Positions 8,465 through 16,640 of a DNA stretch of 64,000 nt are shown here, in pieces (position 1 is the stretch's first letter; the number at the start of each line of letters is the position of its first letter). This stretch comes from Mycobacterium noviomagense (GTDB lineage: Bacteria; Actinomycetota; Actinomycetes; Mycobacteriales; Mycobacteriaceae): the NCBI RefSeq assembly GCF_010731635.1, contig NZ_AP022583.1:1240001-1304000 (forward strand). Direction: 5' to 3'. Under the pieces are notes generated by a model that was not told where the DNA came from, did not search any database, and saw only the letters and a program-made list of their open reading frames with translations. The translations under genes and the position numbers were made by a program.

Positions 8465-9973
8465 ATGGCCGAGGTGCTGCCCACCGTCGTCGACTTGCTC
8501 AGACCGCTGGTCGACGTCGAGGACCGGGGCGTCTACTTCGAGGAATCGTTTGTCAGCTGGCGTGACCACATTCGGCACGGGGCGGCGATAGCGGCTGCGT
8601 TGCGCACACGCCTGGATCCGGACAAGCCGCCGCACGTGGGCGTACTGCTGGAGAACACTCCGTTCTTTTCCGCGGTGCTGGCCGCGGCCGGGATGTCGGG
8701 CATCGTGCCGGTGGGCCTGAACCCGGTGCGCCGCGGTGCGGCGCTGGCCCGCGACATCCGCCACGCCGACTGCCAACTCGTGCTGGCCGACTCGAAGTCT
8801 GCTGCGGCCCTCGGTGATATCGAGCATGTCAATGCCGACTCGCCCGAGTGGGCCGACGAGGTCGCCGCCCATCGCGACGCAAAGGTGCGGTTTGCGCAGG
8901 CGCGTCCCGACGACCTGTTCATGCTGATCTTCACTTCCGGCACCAGCGGTGATCCCAAGGCGGTGATGTGCAGTCACGGCAAGGTCGGGATCGCCGGTGT
9001 GACGATGACCGAGCGGTTTTCCCTGGGCCGCGATGACGTGTGCTACGTGTCGATGCCGCTGTTTCATTCCAACGCAGTGCTGGTCGGCTGGTCGGTGGCG
9101 TTGGCCTGTCGCGGGTCAATGGTGTTGCGGCGCAAGTTTTCTGCGTCGCAATTTTTGCCCGACGTCCGCAAGTACGGCGCCACGTATGCCAATTACGTGG
9201 GCAAGCCGTTGTCGTATGTGCTGGCCACCCCGGAGCGGCCCGACGATGCCGACAACCCGCTGCGGGCCGTGTACGGCAACGAAGGCGCACCCGCCGACAT
9301 CGAGCGCTTCGCCCGCCGATTCGGGTGCGTGGTCATCGACGGGTTCGGCTCGACCGAAGGCGGGGTGGCAATCGGTCGAACCCCGGACACGCCCCCGGGC
9401 GCGCTGGGCCCGCTGCCCGACGGTGTCGAGATCGTCGACGTCGATACCGGTAAACCCTGCCCACCGGGAGTGGTGGGTGAACTGGTCAACACCGCCGGCG
9501 CCGGTCGTTTCGAGGGTTACTACAACGATCCCGAGGCCAATGCGCAGCGCATGGCCGGCGGCGCCTACCACAGCGGCGACCTGGCCTACCGCGACGAGAA
9601 CGGATACGTGTACTTCGCCGGCCGACTCGGTGACTGGTTGCGGGTCGACGGTGAGAACCTGGGCACCGCGCCCATCGAGCGGGTGCTGGCCCGCTATCCC
9701 GAAGTGACCGAGGTGGCGGTGTACGCGGTGCCCGACCCTGCCGTCGGCGACCAGGTGATGGCGGCACTGGTGATGGCGCCGGGTGCGGAGTTCGATCCCG
9801 ACAAGTTCCGCGCGTTTTTGGCCGAGCAGCCCGACCTCGGACCCAAGCAGTGGCCGGCGTATGTGCGGATTTGCACGGCACTGCCGCGTACCGCAACGTT
9901 CAAGGTGGTCAAACGCGAGCTCTCGGCCCAGGGTCTCGACTGCGCCGACCCGGTGTGGCAGATTCGGCGATAG
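8465..9973 (+). CDS. fadD17: steroid side-chain acyl-CoA synthetase FadD17
   Basis: 502 residues of the adenylate-forming (ANL) family, equal in length to M. tuberculosis FadD17. The P-loop-like motif is FTSGTSGDPKAVM (about residue 158), followed by FGSTEGG, then SGDLAYRDENGYVYFAGR and a C-terminal lysine in TATFKVVKREL. The enzyme activates steroids with shortened side chains to CoA esters. It is the last core gene of the fadE26 operon. A Baeyer-Villiger monooxygenase starts 26 bases later on the same strand, where M. tuberculosis has PE_PGRS genes, so this is the left edge of the island. Confidence 0.95.
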   Translation: MAEVLPTVVDLLRPLVDVEDRGVYFEESFVSWRDHIRHGAAIAAALRTRLDPDKPPHVGVLLENTPFFSAVLAAAGMSGIVPVGLNPVRRGAALARDIRHADCQLVLADSKSAAALGDIEHVNADSPEWADEVAAHRDAKVRFAQARPDDLFMLIFTSGTSGDPKAVMCSHGKVGIAGVTMTERFSLGRDDVCYVSMPLFHSNAVLVGWSVALACRGSMVLRRKFSASQFLPDVRKYGATYANYVGKPLSYVLATPERPDDADNPLRAVYGNEGAPADIERFARRFGCVVIDGFGSTEGGVAIGRTPDTPPGALGPLPDGVEIVDVDTGKPCPPGVVGELVNTAGAGRFEGYYNDPEANAQRMAGGAYHSGDLAYRDENGYVYFAGRLGDWLRVDGENLGTAPIERVLARYPEVTEVAVYAVPDPAVGDQVMAALVMAPGAEFDPDKFRAFLAEQPDLGPKQWPAYVRICTALPRTATFKVVKRELSAQGLDCADPVWQIRR

Positions 9974-9999
9974 CTTGCCGACGTGGGAGGCGGGGTCGA

Positions 10000-11484
10000 A
10001 TGACGAAGCGCCAGCCGACAGTCGCGATAGTGGGAGCCGGGATGTCCGGATTGTGCGCTGCAATCATCCTGCAGCGGGCCGGCATTGACGACGTCACCCT
10101 GTATGAGAAGGCCGGCCAGGTCGGCGGCACCTGGCGGGAGAACACCTATCCCGGCCTGACCTGCGACGTGCCGTCGCGTTTCTACCAGTTCAGCTTCGCG
10201 CCGAATCCGGGCTGGAGCCACCTGTTTTCACCCGGCGGCGAGATACAGCAGTACTTCACCGACGTGGCCAAAAGAACCGGCGTCTACGAGCGGATCCGGT
10301 TCGGTACCGAAGTCGTCAGCGCCGAGTTCGACGGGCGGGGCTGGGTTGTGCACACCAGCAACGCGGAGAAATCTCGAGTTGACTTCCTGATATCGGCGAC
10401 AGGTGTGCTGCACCACCCGAAGATTCCGGACATTCGCGGACTCGGCGACTTTTCGGGTTCGGTGTTTCACTCCGCGCGGTGGGACCACAGCGTCGAGCTG
10501 CGGAGCCGCCGGGTCGCGGTGATTGGGACCGGCTCGACCGGAGTGCAGATCGTCAGCCGGCTCGCGGGCACCCCGGCCCGGCTCACCCTGTTCCAGCGCA
10601 CCCCGCAGTGGATCATGCCGATGCCGAATCCCCGCTACCCGCGGCTGACGCACCGCACCCATCGGGCGTTTCCGTTGCTGGATCGTCTTGGCTACCACGG
10701 ATACCGGATACCGATGGAGATCTTTTCGGCCGCATTGGTCAAACCGGGCTGGCGTCGACGGTTCGTGGCAGCCCTATGCCGGGCGAACCTGCGCACGGTG
10801 CGGGACCCGCAACTTCGAGAGGCATTGACCCCGACCTACACACCCATGTGCAAGCGGCTGGTGATCTCCAACGGTTTCTACCGGGCGATGCAGCGCGACG
10901 ACGTCGAGCTCGTCACTGCTCGGATCGATCACGTTGAATCGCGCGGTATCGTCACCGACGACGGCGTCCTGCACGACACCGACGTCATCGTGCTGGCAAC
11001 AGGATTCGACGCCCACGCCTACATGCGCCCCATGCGGGTAATCGGCCGCGACGGCCTTCGCCTCGAAGATGCCTGGCGCGACGGGCCGCGCGCATTCGAA
11101 ACCGTTGCCCTACCGGGGTTCCCAAACTTCTTCATGCTGCTGGGCCCGCACAGCCCCGTCGGCAACTTCCCGTTGACCGCAGTCGCTGAATCGCAGGCCG
11201 ATCACATCCTGGGTTGGCTAAAGCGTTGGCAGCGTGGAGACTTCGACACTGTGGAGCCGACGCAAGCGGCGACCCAGGCGTTCAACGACGCATTGACGGC
11301 GGCGATGCCCGACACCGTATGGACCACCGGTTGCGACAGCTGGTATCTCGGCAAGAACGGTCTGCCCGAAGTGTGGCCGTTCACACCGGCTCGACACCGC
11401 GCCATGCTCGCCAAGCCGAAGCTTGAAAACTACGACTTGCGCGCTGCCGGGCCGGCCACCAAAATCGGTTTGGTGTCGAGGTAG
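10000..11484 (+). CDS. Baeyer-Villiger-type flavin monooxygenase
   Basis: 494 residues with two dinucleotide-binding motifs, GAGMSG near residue 12 (FAD) and GTGSTG near residue 177 (NADPH), flanking a full type I Baeyer-Villiger fingerprint FSGSVFHSARWD at about residues 151-162. Such enzymes insert oxygen next to a ketone. The start ATG was chosen for the GGGAGG nine bases upstream. It lies 26 bases after fadD17 and so may be transcribed from the KstR-controlled fadE26 promoter, which makes a steroid or other cyclic ketone an attractive but unproven substrate. Its last 11 residues and stop codon come from a copy of the antisense end of the neighbouring aldehyde dehydrogenase gene, so its original C-terminus was probably replaced. 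Confidence 0.88.
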   Translation: MTKRQPTVAIVGAGMSGLCAAIILQRAGIDDVTLYEKAGQVGGTWRENTYPGLTCDVPSRFYQFSFAPNPGWSHLFSPGGEIQQYFTDVAKRTGVYERIRFGTEVVSAEFDGRGWVVHTSNAEKSRVDFLISATGVLHHPKIPDIRGLGDFSGSVFHSARWDHSVELRSRRVAVIGTGSTGVQIVSRLAGTPARLTLFQRTPQWIMPMPNPRYPRLTHRTHRAFPLLDRLGYHGYRIPMEIFSAALVKPGWRRRFVAALCRANLRTVRDPQLREALTPTYTPMCKRLVISNGFYRAMQRDDVELVTARIDHVESRGIVTDDGVLHDTDVIVLATGFDAHAYMRPMRVIGRDGLRLEDAWRDGPRAFETVALPGFPNFFMLLGPHSPVGNFPLTAVAESQADHILGWLKRWQRGDFDTVEPTQAATQAFNDALTAAMPDTVWTTGCDSWYLGKNGLPEVWPFTPARHRAMLAKPKLENYDLRAAGPATKIGLVSR

Positions 11485-11505
11485 CTTTCGATAACTTCGC
11501 GGCCC
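11452..11505. repeat. direct repeat, left copy: duplicated aldehyde dehydrogenase 3' end
   Basis: A 54-base segment that matches positions 12261-12314 at 50 of 54 bases by eye. The right copy is the true 3' end of the aldehyde dehydrogenase gene. The left copy forms the end of the monooxygenase gene, including its stop, and on the minus strand still reads as the dehydrogenase tail (GREVIESYLDTK against GREGIESYLDTK). The two copies enclose the vapBC pair. Confidence 0.85.
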
Positions 11506-11542
11506 GTTGCCGAAGGTTTTCGCGTGATGCCGACTTCTACTG

Positions 11543-11965
11543 CTACGTGCCACCCCACGGGTTGACCACTTGGATGCCTGTGCCTTCGAAGTCGGCGGCG
11601 TTGCGCGTCGCTACGCCAGCACTCCACTGCCGACAAATTGCCGCGGTCTGTGCATCCGCCATACTGATCGGCCGTCCAGCCAATTCCCTTGACGCGACGA
11701 TGTCGGCATAGTGGACTGCTGCCGGCCCATCGAAGGGCAGAATCTGCTCGGCAAAATCTTCCACCAGCAGCGCACCAACTTTGGAGAACAAGTCCCGCTT
11801 GCGGCGCCCTTCTGGCAGCCATGAGACGCCGTACATCAGTTCTGCCGCCGTCACTGCGGTTATGAACACGTCCGACGCGTCAAATGCGTCCACCCATTGC
11901 ACCACACCAGGGTCTGGTGCCTTGCGCATCAATTCGGATACAACGTTGGTGTCGAGAACGATCAA
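11543..11965 (-). CDS. vapC: VapC/FitB-type PIN-domain ribonuclease toxin
   Basis: 140 residues of PIN domain with the acidic metal site visible: Asp5 in the opening VLDTNVVSEL, Glu42 in TAAELMYG, Asp104 in MADAQTAAI and Asp125 in TRNAADF. VapC/FitB toxins cleave RNA and are held in check by the cognate antitoxin encoded just upstream. The start overlaps the antitoxin stop by an ATGA, the usual antitoxin-first arrangement. The length is typical. The pair sits between two copies of the aldehyde dehydrogenase tail, so it looks like an acquired cassette. All four acidic residues are intact, so an active enzyme is expected. The RNA target is unknown. Confidence 0.93.
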   Translation of the reverse strand: MIVLDTNVVSELMRKAPDPGVVQWVDAFDASDVFITAVTAAELMYGVSWLPEGRRKRDLFSKVGALLVEDFAEQILPFDGPAAVHYADIVASRELAGRPISMADAQTAAICRQWSAGVATRNAADFEGTGIQVVNPWGGT

Positions 11966-12207
11966 CCACGAAGCTCCGCGGCTCGCGGAAGCTCAGTGCG
12001 CGCGGGAAGTTCAATCTCCGCGTTCTCGCCGCCGGAGAACCGCTGCCGAATCCGAGTTCCCATCCCGATGCCGGACGACGGACGCGTCAGCACTGCTCGC
12101 AAGATCTCGCGCACCTCTGCTTCCATGGATCGGCCCTTCTTCGCGGCACGCACACGTAGCGCCGCTTTGAGTTCGTCATCCAAGTCGCGGATCGTCAAGG
12201 TTGCCAT
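11962..12207 (-). CDS. vapB: VapB/FitA-type antitoxin
   Basis: 81 residues. The N-terminus, MATLTIRDLDDELKAALRVR, is a ribbon-helix-helix DNA-binding domain of the FitA type, followed by KKGRSMEAEVREILRAVL and a basic, Pro-rich tail that would wrap the toxin. It precedes vapC in the same operon with a four-base overlap. Such antitoxins usually repress their own promoter together with the toxin; the roughly 50 bases upstream, to the aldehyde dehydrogenase end, would have to hold that promoter. The gene is complete. Confidence 0.9.
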   Translation of the reverse strand: MATLTIRDLDDELKAALRVRAAKKGRSMEAEVREILRAVLTRPSSGIGMGTRIRQRFSGGENAEIELPARTELPRAAELRG

Positions 12208-12253
12208 GCCAACCTCCGGTGCTGTCGTTGACTTCAGCTAGCAGCACGGCGGC

Positions 12254-13702
12254 TCAGCCGCCGGCCACCGAAATCGATTTGGTGTCGAGGTAGCTTTCGA
12301 TGCCTTCGCGGCCCAATTCCCTGCCGTAGCCGCTGCCTTTGACGCCGCCGAACGGCGCGAAGGGGTCCATGGTGTAGCCCTGGTTCACCCCGAACGTGCC
12401 GGTGCGGACACGTGCGGCCAGCGCCACCCCGCGCTCGGTGTCGCCGGTCCACACCGAGCCGGCCAGCCCGTAGTCGGAGTCATTGGCGATGCTGATCGCC
12501 TCGTCGTCGTCGCGGTAGACGATGACGGTCAGCACTGGGCCGAAGATCTCTTCGCGCGCGATGCGCATGCTGTTGTCGACGTCGGCGAAAAGTGTCGGCC
12601 GCACGTACCATCCGCGTTCGAGGCCGTCGGGCATGCCGGCGCCGCCGGTAACCAAGCGCGCACCCTCCTGTTGGCCTTTGTCGATGTAGCCGAGCACCCG
12701 CTGCTGCTGCCGCTGCGACACCAGCGGACCCAGCTGGGTAGCCGGATCGCTCGGGTCACCAACCCGAAGCGCGTGCATTTCTGTTGATAGCGCATCAACG
12801 AACTCGTCGCTTCGGTTGGCGGGCACCAGGATTCGGGTGAGCGCATTGCAGATTTGCCCGCTGTTGGACAGGCTGGCCGATCGGACACCCGTAGCCACCG
12901 CCGCCGGATCGGCGTCGTCGAGGACGATTGCCGCGGACTTGCCGCCGAGCTCCAGGCTCACCCGCTTCAAGCCGGCCGCGCACGCCTCAGCCACGCGCTT
13001 TCCGGCGGCGGTGGATCCGGTGAACGACACCTTGTCCACGCCCGGGTGCCCGACCAGATACGCGCCGACGTCGGCACCGCCGGGCAGCACGCTGACCACA
13101 CCGGGCGGCAGCTCGAGCTGTTCGATCAGTTCGGCGAGCAGCAGCGCGTCAAGCGGCGATTCCGGTGCCGGCTTGAGCACCACGCAACAGCCGGCCAGCA
13201 GCGCGGGCACCAGCTTGGTGACGATCAGGAACTGCGGCATGTTCCACGGCACGATCGCGGCGACCACGCCCACCGGTTCGCGGCGGATCCGGATATCGGC
13301 GCCGTAGCAACCGCGGCGAGTTTCCTCCCATGGAAACCCTTCGGCCAGCGAGCAAAACGCGGTCATCATCATCCACGGCAGACCGACCTGGGCGCGCTGG
13401 GCGAAACTGATCGGAGCACCGATCTCGGCGGTGATCAGCTCAGCAATATCTGAGCGCCGCTGGTCATAGAGTGCGGCCAGCCGCCGCACCGCATCGATGC
13501 ACTCGGACGGATCGAGCCGCGGCCAAGGACCGTCGTCGAACGCCTTTCGCGCGGACGCGACCGCGGCGTCGACGTCGGCTGGTCCGGCGGCGGCGACCTG
13601 CGCGACCAGTTCTTCGGTGGACGGTGAGATCACTTCGATGACGGCGTCGCTGCTGGGCGCCGCCCACGTCCCGCCGATGAAGAGCTCGTCTCGCCGCTGC
13701 AC
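12254..13702 (-). CDS. aldehyde dehydrogenase (NAD(P)+-dependent family)
   Basis: 482 residues of standard ALDH fold: PWNMPQF and KPAPESPLDA of the Rossmann entry, SFTGSTAAGK, the general-base Glu in LELGGKSA (about residue 251), and the catalytic Cys at about residue 285 in NSGQICNAL, then EIFGPVLTV. The start was moved to a GTG with GGAGG five bases upstream; an in-frame TTG further out lacks a ribosome site. The gene diverges from the first Rieske oxygenase gene and converges with the vapBC/monooxygenase side. It may oxidise an aldehyde released by the adjacent oxygenases. The aldehyde is unknown. Confidence 0.93.
   Translation of the reverse strand: MQRRDELFIGGTWAAPSSDAVIEVISPSTEELVAQVAAAGPADVDAAVASARKAFDDGPWPRLDPSECIDAVRRLAALYDQRRSDIAELITAEIGAPISFAQRAQVGLPWMMMTAFCSLAEGFPWEETRRGCYGADIRIRREPVGVVAAIVPWNMPQFLIVTKLVPALLAGCCVVLKPAPESPLDALLLAELIEQLELPPGVVSVLPGGADVGAYLVGHPGVDKVSFTGSTAAGKRVAEACAAGLKRVSLELGGKSAAIVLDDADPAAVATGVRSASLSNSGQICNALTRILVPANRSDEFVDALSTEMHALRVGDPSDPATQLGPLVSQRQQQRVLGYIDKGQQEGARLVTGGAGMPDGLERGWYVRPTLFADVDNSMRIAREEIFGPVLTVIVYRDDDEAISIANDSDYGLAGSVWTGDTERGVALAARVRTGTFGVNQGYTMDPFAPFGGVKGSGYGRELGREGIESYLDTKSISVAGG
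12261..12314. repeat. direct repeat, right copy: 3' end of the aldehyde dehydrogenase gene
   Basis: Partner of the 54-base copy at 11452-11505, in the same orientation and with four mismatches by eye. It lies within the coding end of the aldehyde dehydrogenase gene, which identifies this copy as the parent. About 755 bases containing vapBC separate the copies. Confidence 0.85.
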
Positions 13703-13798
13703 GCCAACCTCCACGCTGAATATCAACTACTTGCGATTGTGCCTTCGAGCATATACCGTCAGCGCTGCGGGCAGTGGTCGTTTTCGACAGGAGTAGAG

Positions 13799-15064
13799 GT
13801 GCCTCGTTTTCCCAAGCCACCGGAAGGCAGCTGGACCCAGCACTACCCCGAGCTGGGAACCGGCCCGGTGTCCTACGAGGACTCCATTTCCCCGGAGTTC
13901 TACGAACTGGAGCGGGCTGCAATCTTCAAACGGGCGTGGCTGAATGTCGGTCGCGCAGAGCAACTTCCACGCAAGGGCAGCTACTTCACCAAGGAACTGA
14001 AGGTCGTCAACACCTCGATCGTCGTGGTGCGCAACACGAACGGCGAGATCAAAGCGTTCCACAACATCTGCCGGCACCGTGGCAACAAGCTGGTGTGGAA
14101 CGACATGCCGGCCGAAGAGACCAGTGGCTTTTGCCGGCAGTTCCGCTGCAAGTACCACGCCTGGCGCTACGACCTTGACGGCCACCTGACCCATGTCCCG
14201 CAGGAAAGCGAGTTCTTCGACCTCGACAAGAACCGCTACGGGCTAGTGCCGGTGCACTGCGACGTGTGGGAAGGCTTCATCTTCGTCAACTTCACCAAAG
14301 AGCCCGAACAGTCGCTGCGAGAGTTCCTCGGCCCGATGATCACTGCGCTGGAAGGCTATCCGTTCGGGCAGCTGACGTCGCGGTGGTATTACCGCTCGGA
14401 GGTCAAGGCGAACTGGAAGCTCTACCTGGACGCGTTCCAGGAGTTCTACCATGCGCCGGTGTTGCACGCGAACCAGTCCCCGACCACTTACTCCAAGGCG
14501 GCGGCCGAAGCCGGTTTCGAGGCGCCGCACTACCGCATCGACGGGCCACACCGGCTGGTCAGCACCTCGGGTGTGCGAGCGTGGGAGATGGACGCCGAGA
14601 TGCGCAAGCCGATGGAAGACATCTGTCGCAGCGGGCTTTTCGGGCCGTGGGACAGTCCTGACCTCGGCGAGCTGCCCGCTGGCGTCAACCCGGCCAAGTG
14701 CGACCCGTGGGGGCTGGACTCGTTTCAGCTCTTCCCCAACTTCGTGATCCTGATCTGGGGGCAGGGCTGGTACCTGACCTACCACTACTGGCCGACGTCC
14801 TACAACAGCCACATCTTCGAAGGCACGCTGTACTTCCCGCCGCCGCGCACTCCGCGCGAGCGGGTCGCCCAGGAGTTGGCGGCGGTGACGTTCAAGGAAT
14901 ACGGCATGCAGGACGCCAACACACTCGAGGCCACCCAATCGATGATCGAAACGCGTGCGGTTGACAAGTTCCTCCTCAACGACCAGGAGGTGCTGATCCG
15001 GCACCTGCACAAAGAGACGGCGAACTGGGTCGACGAATATCAGCGAAAGACCGTGGGGGTCTGA
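13799..15064 (+). CDS. Rieske non-heme iron oxygenase, large subunit (copy 1)
   Basis: 421 residues. The Rieske 2Fe-2S site is Cys91-x-His93 and Cys117-x2-His120. The catalytic domain has the mononuclear-iron histidines in FQEFYHAPVLH. These are ring-hydroxylating or demethylating oxygenase alpha subunits that take electrons from a reductase, and a KshB-like one lies four genes downstream. The GTG start has AGGAG five bases upstream. It is closely similar along its whole length to the second Rieske gene at 18900, with cluster ligands at identical residue numbers. It heads a nine-gene plus-strand operon divergent from the aldehyde dehydrogenase. No small beta subunit of the usual NTF2-like type is present; instead a ~110-aa protein of other type follows. 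Confidence 0.92.
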   Translation: MPRFPKPPEGSWTQHYPELGTGPVSYEDSISPEFYELERAAIFKRAWLNVGRAEQLPRKGSYFTKELKVVNTSIVVVRNTNGEIKAFHNICRHRGNKLVWNDMPAEETSGFCRQFRCKYHAWRYDLDGHLTHVPQESEFFDLDKNRYGLVPVHCDVWEGFIFVNFTKEPEQSLREFLGPMITALEGYPFGQLTSRWYYRSEVKANWKLYLDAFQEFYHAPVLHANQSPTTYSKAAAEAGFEAPHYRIDGPHRLVSTSGVRAWEMDAEMRKPMEDICRSGLFGPWDSPDLGELPAGVNPAKCDPWGLDSFQLFPNFVILIWGQGWYLTYHYWPTSYNSHIFEGTLYFPPPRTPRERVAQELAAVTFKEYGMQDANTLEATQSMIETRAVDKFLLNDQEVLIRHLHKETANWVDEYQRKTVGV

Positions 15065-15068
15065 TTCG

Positions 15069-15398
15069 ATGACCGCCAAGCTGCCGCCCGAATTCGCCGA
15101 CCTGGAGCCGTTTTCCGATTGGTGCCTATCCACCGAGCCGCAGCGCTATCAGAAGCGGCTCGCCAGCTCGATGGCCGAAATGCAAGCCTTTTACGACGCG
15201 ATCACCCCGCGGGCGGAAGATGCGCTGGCCTACTGCGACAAGTTCAGCCTCGACGACCTGCCCGACGATGTCCTGAACCTGATGCACCTGCTCTATTCGA
15301 TGATCATGGTGTCCTTCCCGATCGAGTGCTGGAAGCAGCCCCGTATCCCCGATTCGGGTGCATCGACATTGGATTGCGTTAGCGAACCGGTGCCGTGA
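15069..15398 (+). CDS. small protein of unknown family, partner of Rieske copy 1
   Basis: 109 residues, not recognised. It starts four bases after the Rieske gene and its stop overlaps the amidohydrolase start. A paralogue (at 20164) follows the second Rieske gene. The two share ASSMAEM, YCDKFSLDDLP, an LNLxHLxYSxIMV helix and the ending SEPVP, roughly half of positions by eye. It is mostly helical in character, with no signal peptide, no cysteine cluster and no NTF2-like beta-subunit pattern. Conservation and repeated pairing suggest an accessory subunit or assembly partner of this Rieske oxygenase type. That role is inferred from context only. Confidence 0.8.
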   Translation: MTAKLPPEFADLEPFSDWCLSTEPQRYQKRLASSMAEMQAFYDAITPRAEDALAYCDKFSLDDLPDDVLNLMHLLYSMIMVSFPIECWKQPRIPDSGASTLDCVSEPVP

Positions 15399-16633
15399 TC
15401 GTGCTGCGGGCCGCCCGCTGGGCGGACGTCGACTCCGGAGAGGTCCGATCACCGGCGCTGGTCGTGGCCGAGGGCGACCGGATCGCAGCAGTGAATCCCT
15501 CTGAGCCGGTTATGAATTCGGAAACCGAGATCGACCTTGGCGATGTGACGCTGCTGCCCGGGCTGATGGACATGGAGTTGAACCTGCTCATCGGCGGTCC
15601 CGGTGGGCCGGAAGGACTACCGAGCCCCATCCACGGCGTGCAGGACGACCCGGCGTATCGCACCCTGCGCGGCGCGGTCAACGCCCGTACCACCTTGGAG
15701 GCCGGTTTCACCACGGTGCGCAACCTAGGCCTGATGGTCAAGACCGGCGGATATCTGCTCGACGTCGCGCTGCAGCGCGCGATCGACCAGGGTTGGCACA
15801 TCGGTCCCCGGATCGTGCCGGCCGGACATGCCGTCACACCCTACGGCGGGCACCTGGACCCGACCGTGTTCCAGCGGCTGGCGCCGGGCATCATGCCGCT
15901 GTCGGTGGCCGAAGGCATCGCCAATGGAGTGCCCGACGTGCGCGCCTGCGTGCGTTACCAGATCCGCCACGGCGCCAAGGTGATCAAGGTGTCCGCGTCG
16001 GGTGGGGTGATGTCGCACAGCACGTCGCCGGGTTCTCAGCAGTACTCCGACGAGGAGTTCGCCGCGATCGCCGACGAGGCCCACCGCGCCGGGATCCGGG
16101 TGGCCGCCCACGCCATCGGCGACAGCGCGATCCGCGCCTGCATCAAAGCCGGAATCGACTGCATCGAGCACGGCTTCCTCGCCACCGACGACACCATCCA
16201 GATGATGGTCGACCACGGGACCTTCCTGGTCTCCACGACGTATCTGACCGACGCCATGGCCGTCGACCGGGTGGCACCCGAGCTGCGCAAGAAAGCAGCC
16301 GAGGTGTTCCCACGAGCAAAAGCCATGCTGCCCAAGGCGATTGCAGCCGGAGTCCGGATCGCCTGCGGCACCGACGCGCCGGCGGTCCCGCACGGCCAGA
16401 ACGCCAAGGAACTGTGCGCGCTGGTGGACCGCGGCATGACGCCGATGCAGGCGATTCGCGCAGCCACGGTCACCAGCGCCGAACTCATCGAAGCCGACCA
16501 CGAACTGGGCCGGCTGGCCCCCGGTTACCTCGCCGACATCATCGCCGTCCCCGGCGACCCGTCGCACGACATCGCGACCACACTGGACGTGCGGTTCGTG
16601 ATGAAAGACGGCCACGTGTACAAGCGTCCCTAG
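15395..16633 (+). CDS. amidohydrolase-superfamily protein lacking the HxH metal motif
   Basis: 412 residues with the imidazolonepropionase-like amidohydrolase layout. The small beta-sandwich start is followed by LLPGLMDM, then the barrel with Lys198 (IKVSASGG), His239 (AAHAIGD), His259 (IEHGF) and Asp327 (CGTDAP), and the closing LGRLAPGYLADI. Where the family has His-x-His after the LPG(L/I)xDxH turn, this protein has Glu61-Leu-Asn63, so half of a usual binuclear site is gone. It may bind a single metal, use another ligand set, or be non-hydrolytic. The GTG start overlaps the preceding stop, so it is translationally coupled to the Rieske/small-protein pair. The substrate is unknown. Confidence 0.88.
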   Translation: MIVLRAARWADVDSGEVRSPALVVAEGDRIAAVNPSEPVMNSETEIDLGDVTLLPGLMDMELNLLIGGPGGPEGLPSPIHGVQDDPAYRTLRGAVNARTTLEAGFTTVRNLGLMVKTGGYLLDVALQRAIDQGWHIGPRIVPAGHAVTPYGGHLDPTVFQRLAPGIMPLSVAEGIANGVPDVRACVRYQIRHGAKVIKVSASGGVMSHSTSPGSQQYSDEEFAAIADEAHRAGIRVAAHAIGDSAIRACIKAGIDCIEHGFLATDDTIQMMVDHGTFLVSTTYLTDAMAVDRVAPELRKKAAEVFPRAKAMLPKAIAAGVRIACGTDAPAVPHGQNAKELCALVDRGMTPMQAIRAATVTSAELIEADHELGRLAPGYLADIIAVPGDPSHDIATTLDVRFVMKDGHVYKRP

Positions 16634-16640
16634 GACAGGC

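Noticed and set aside
11430..11542. Minus-strand peptide resembling an aldehyde dehydrogenase C-terminus
   Set aside because: Only the short repeat copy is dehydrogenase-like; there is no start, no upstream domain and no full pseudogene. Kept as a repeat, not as a gene.
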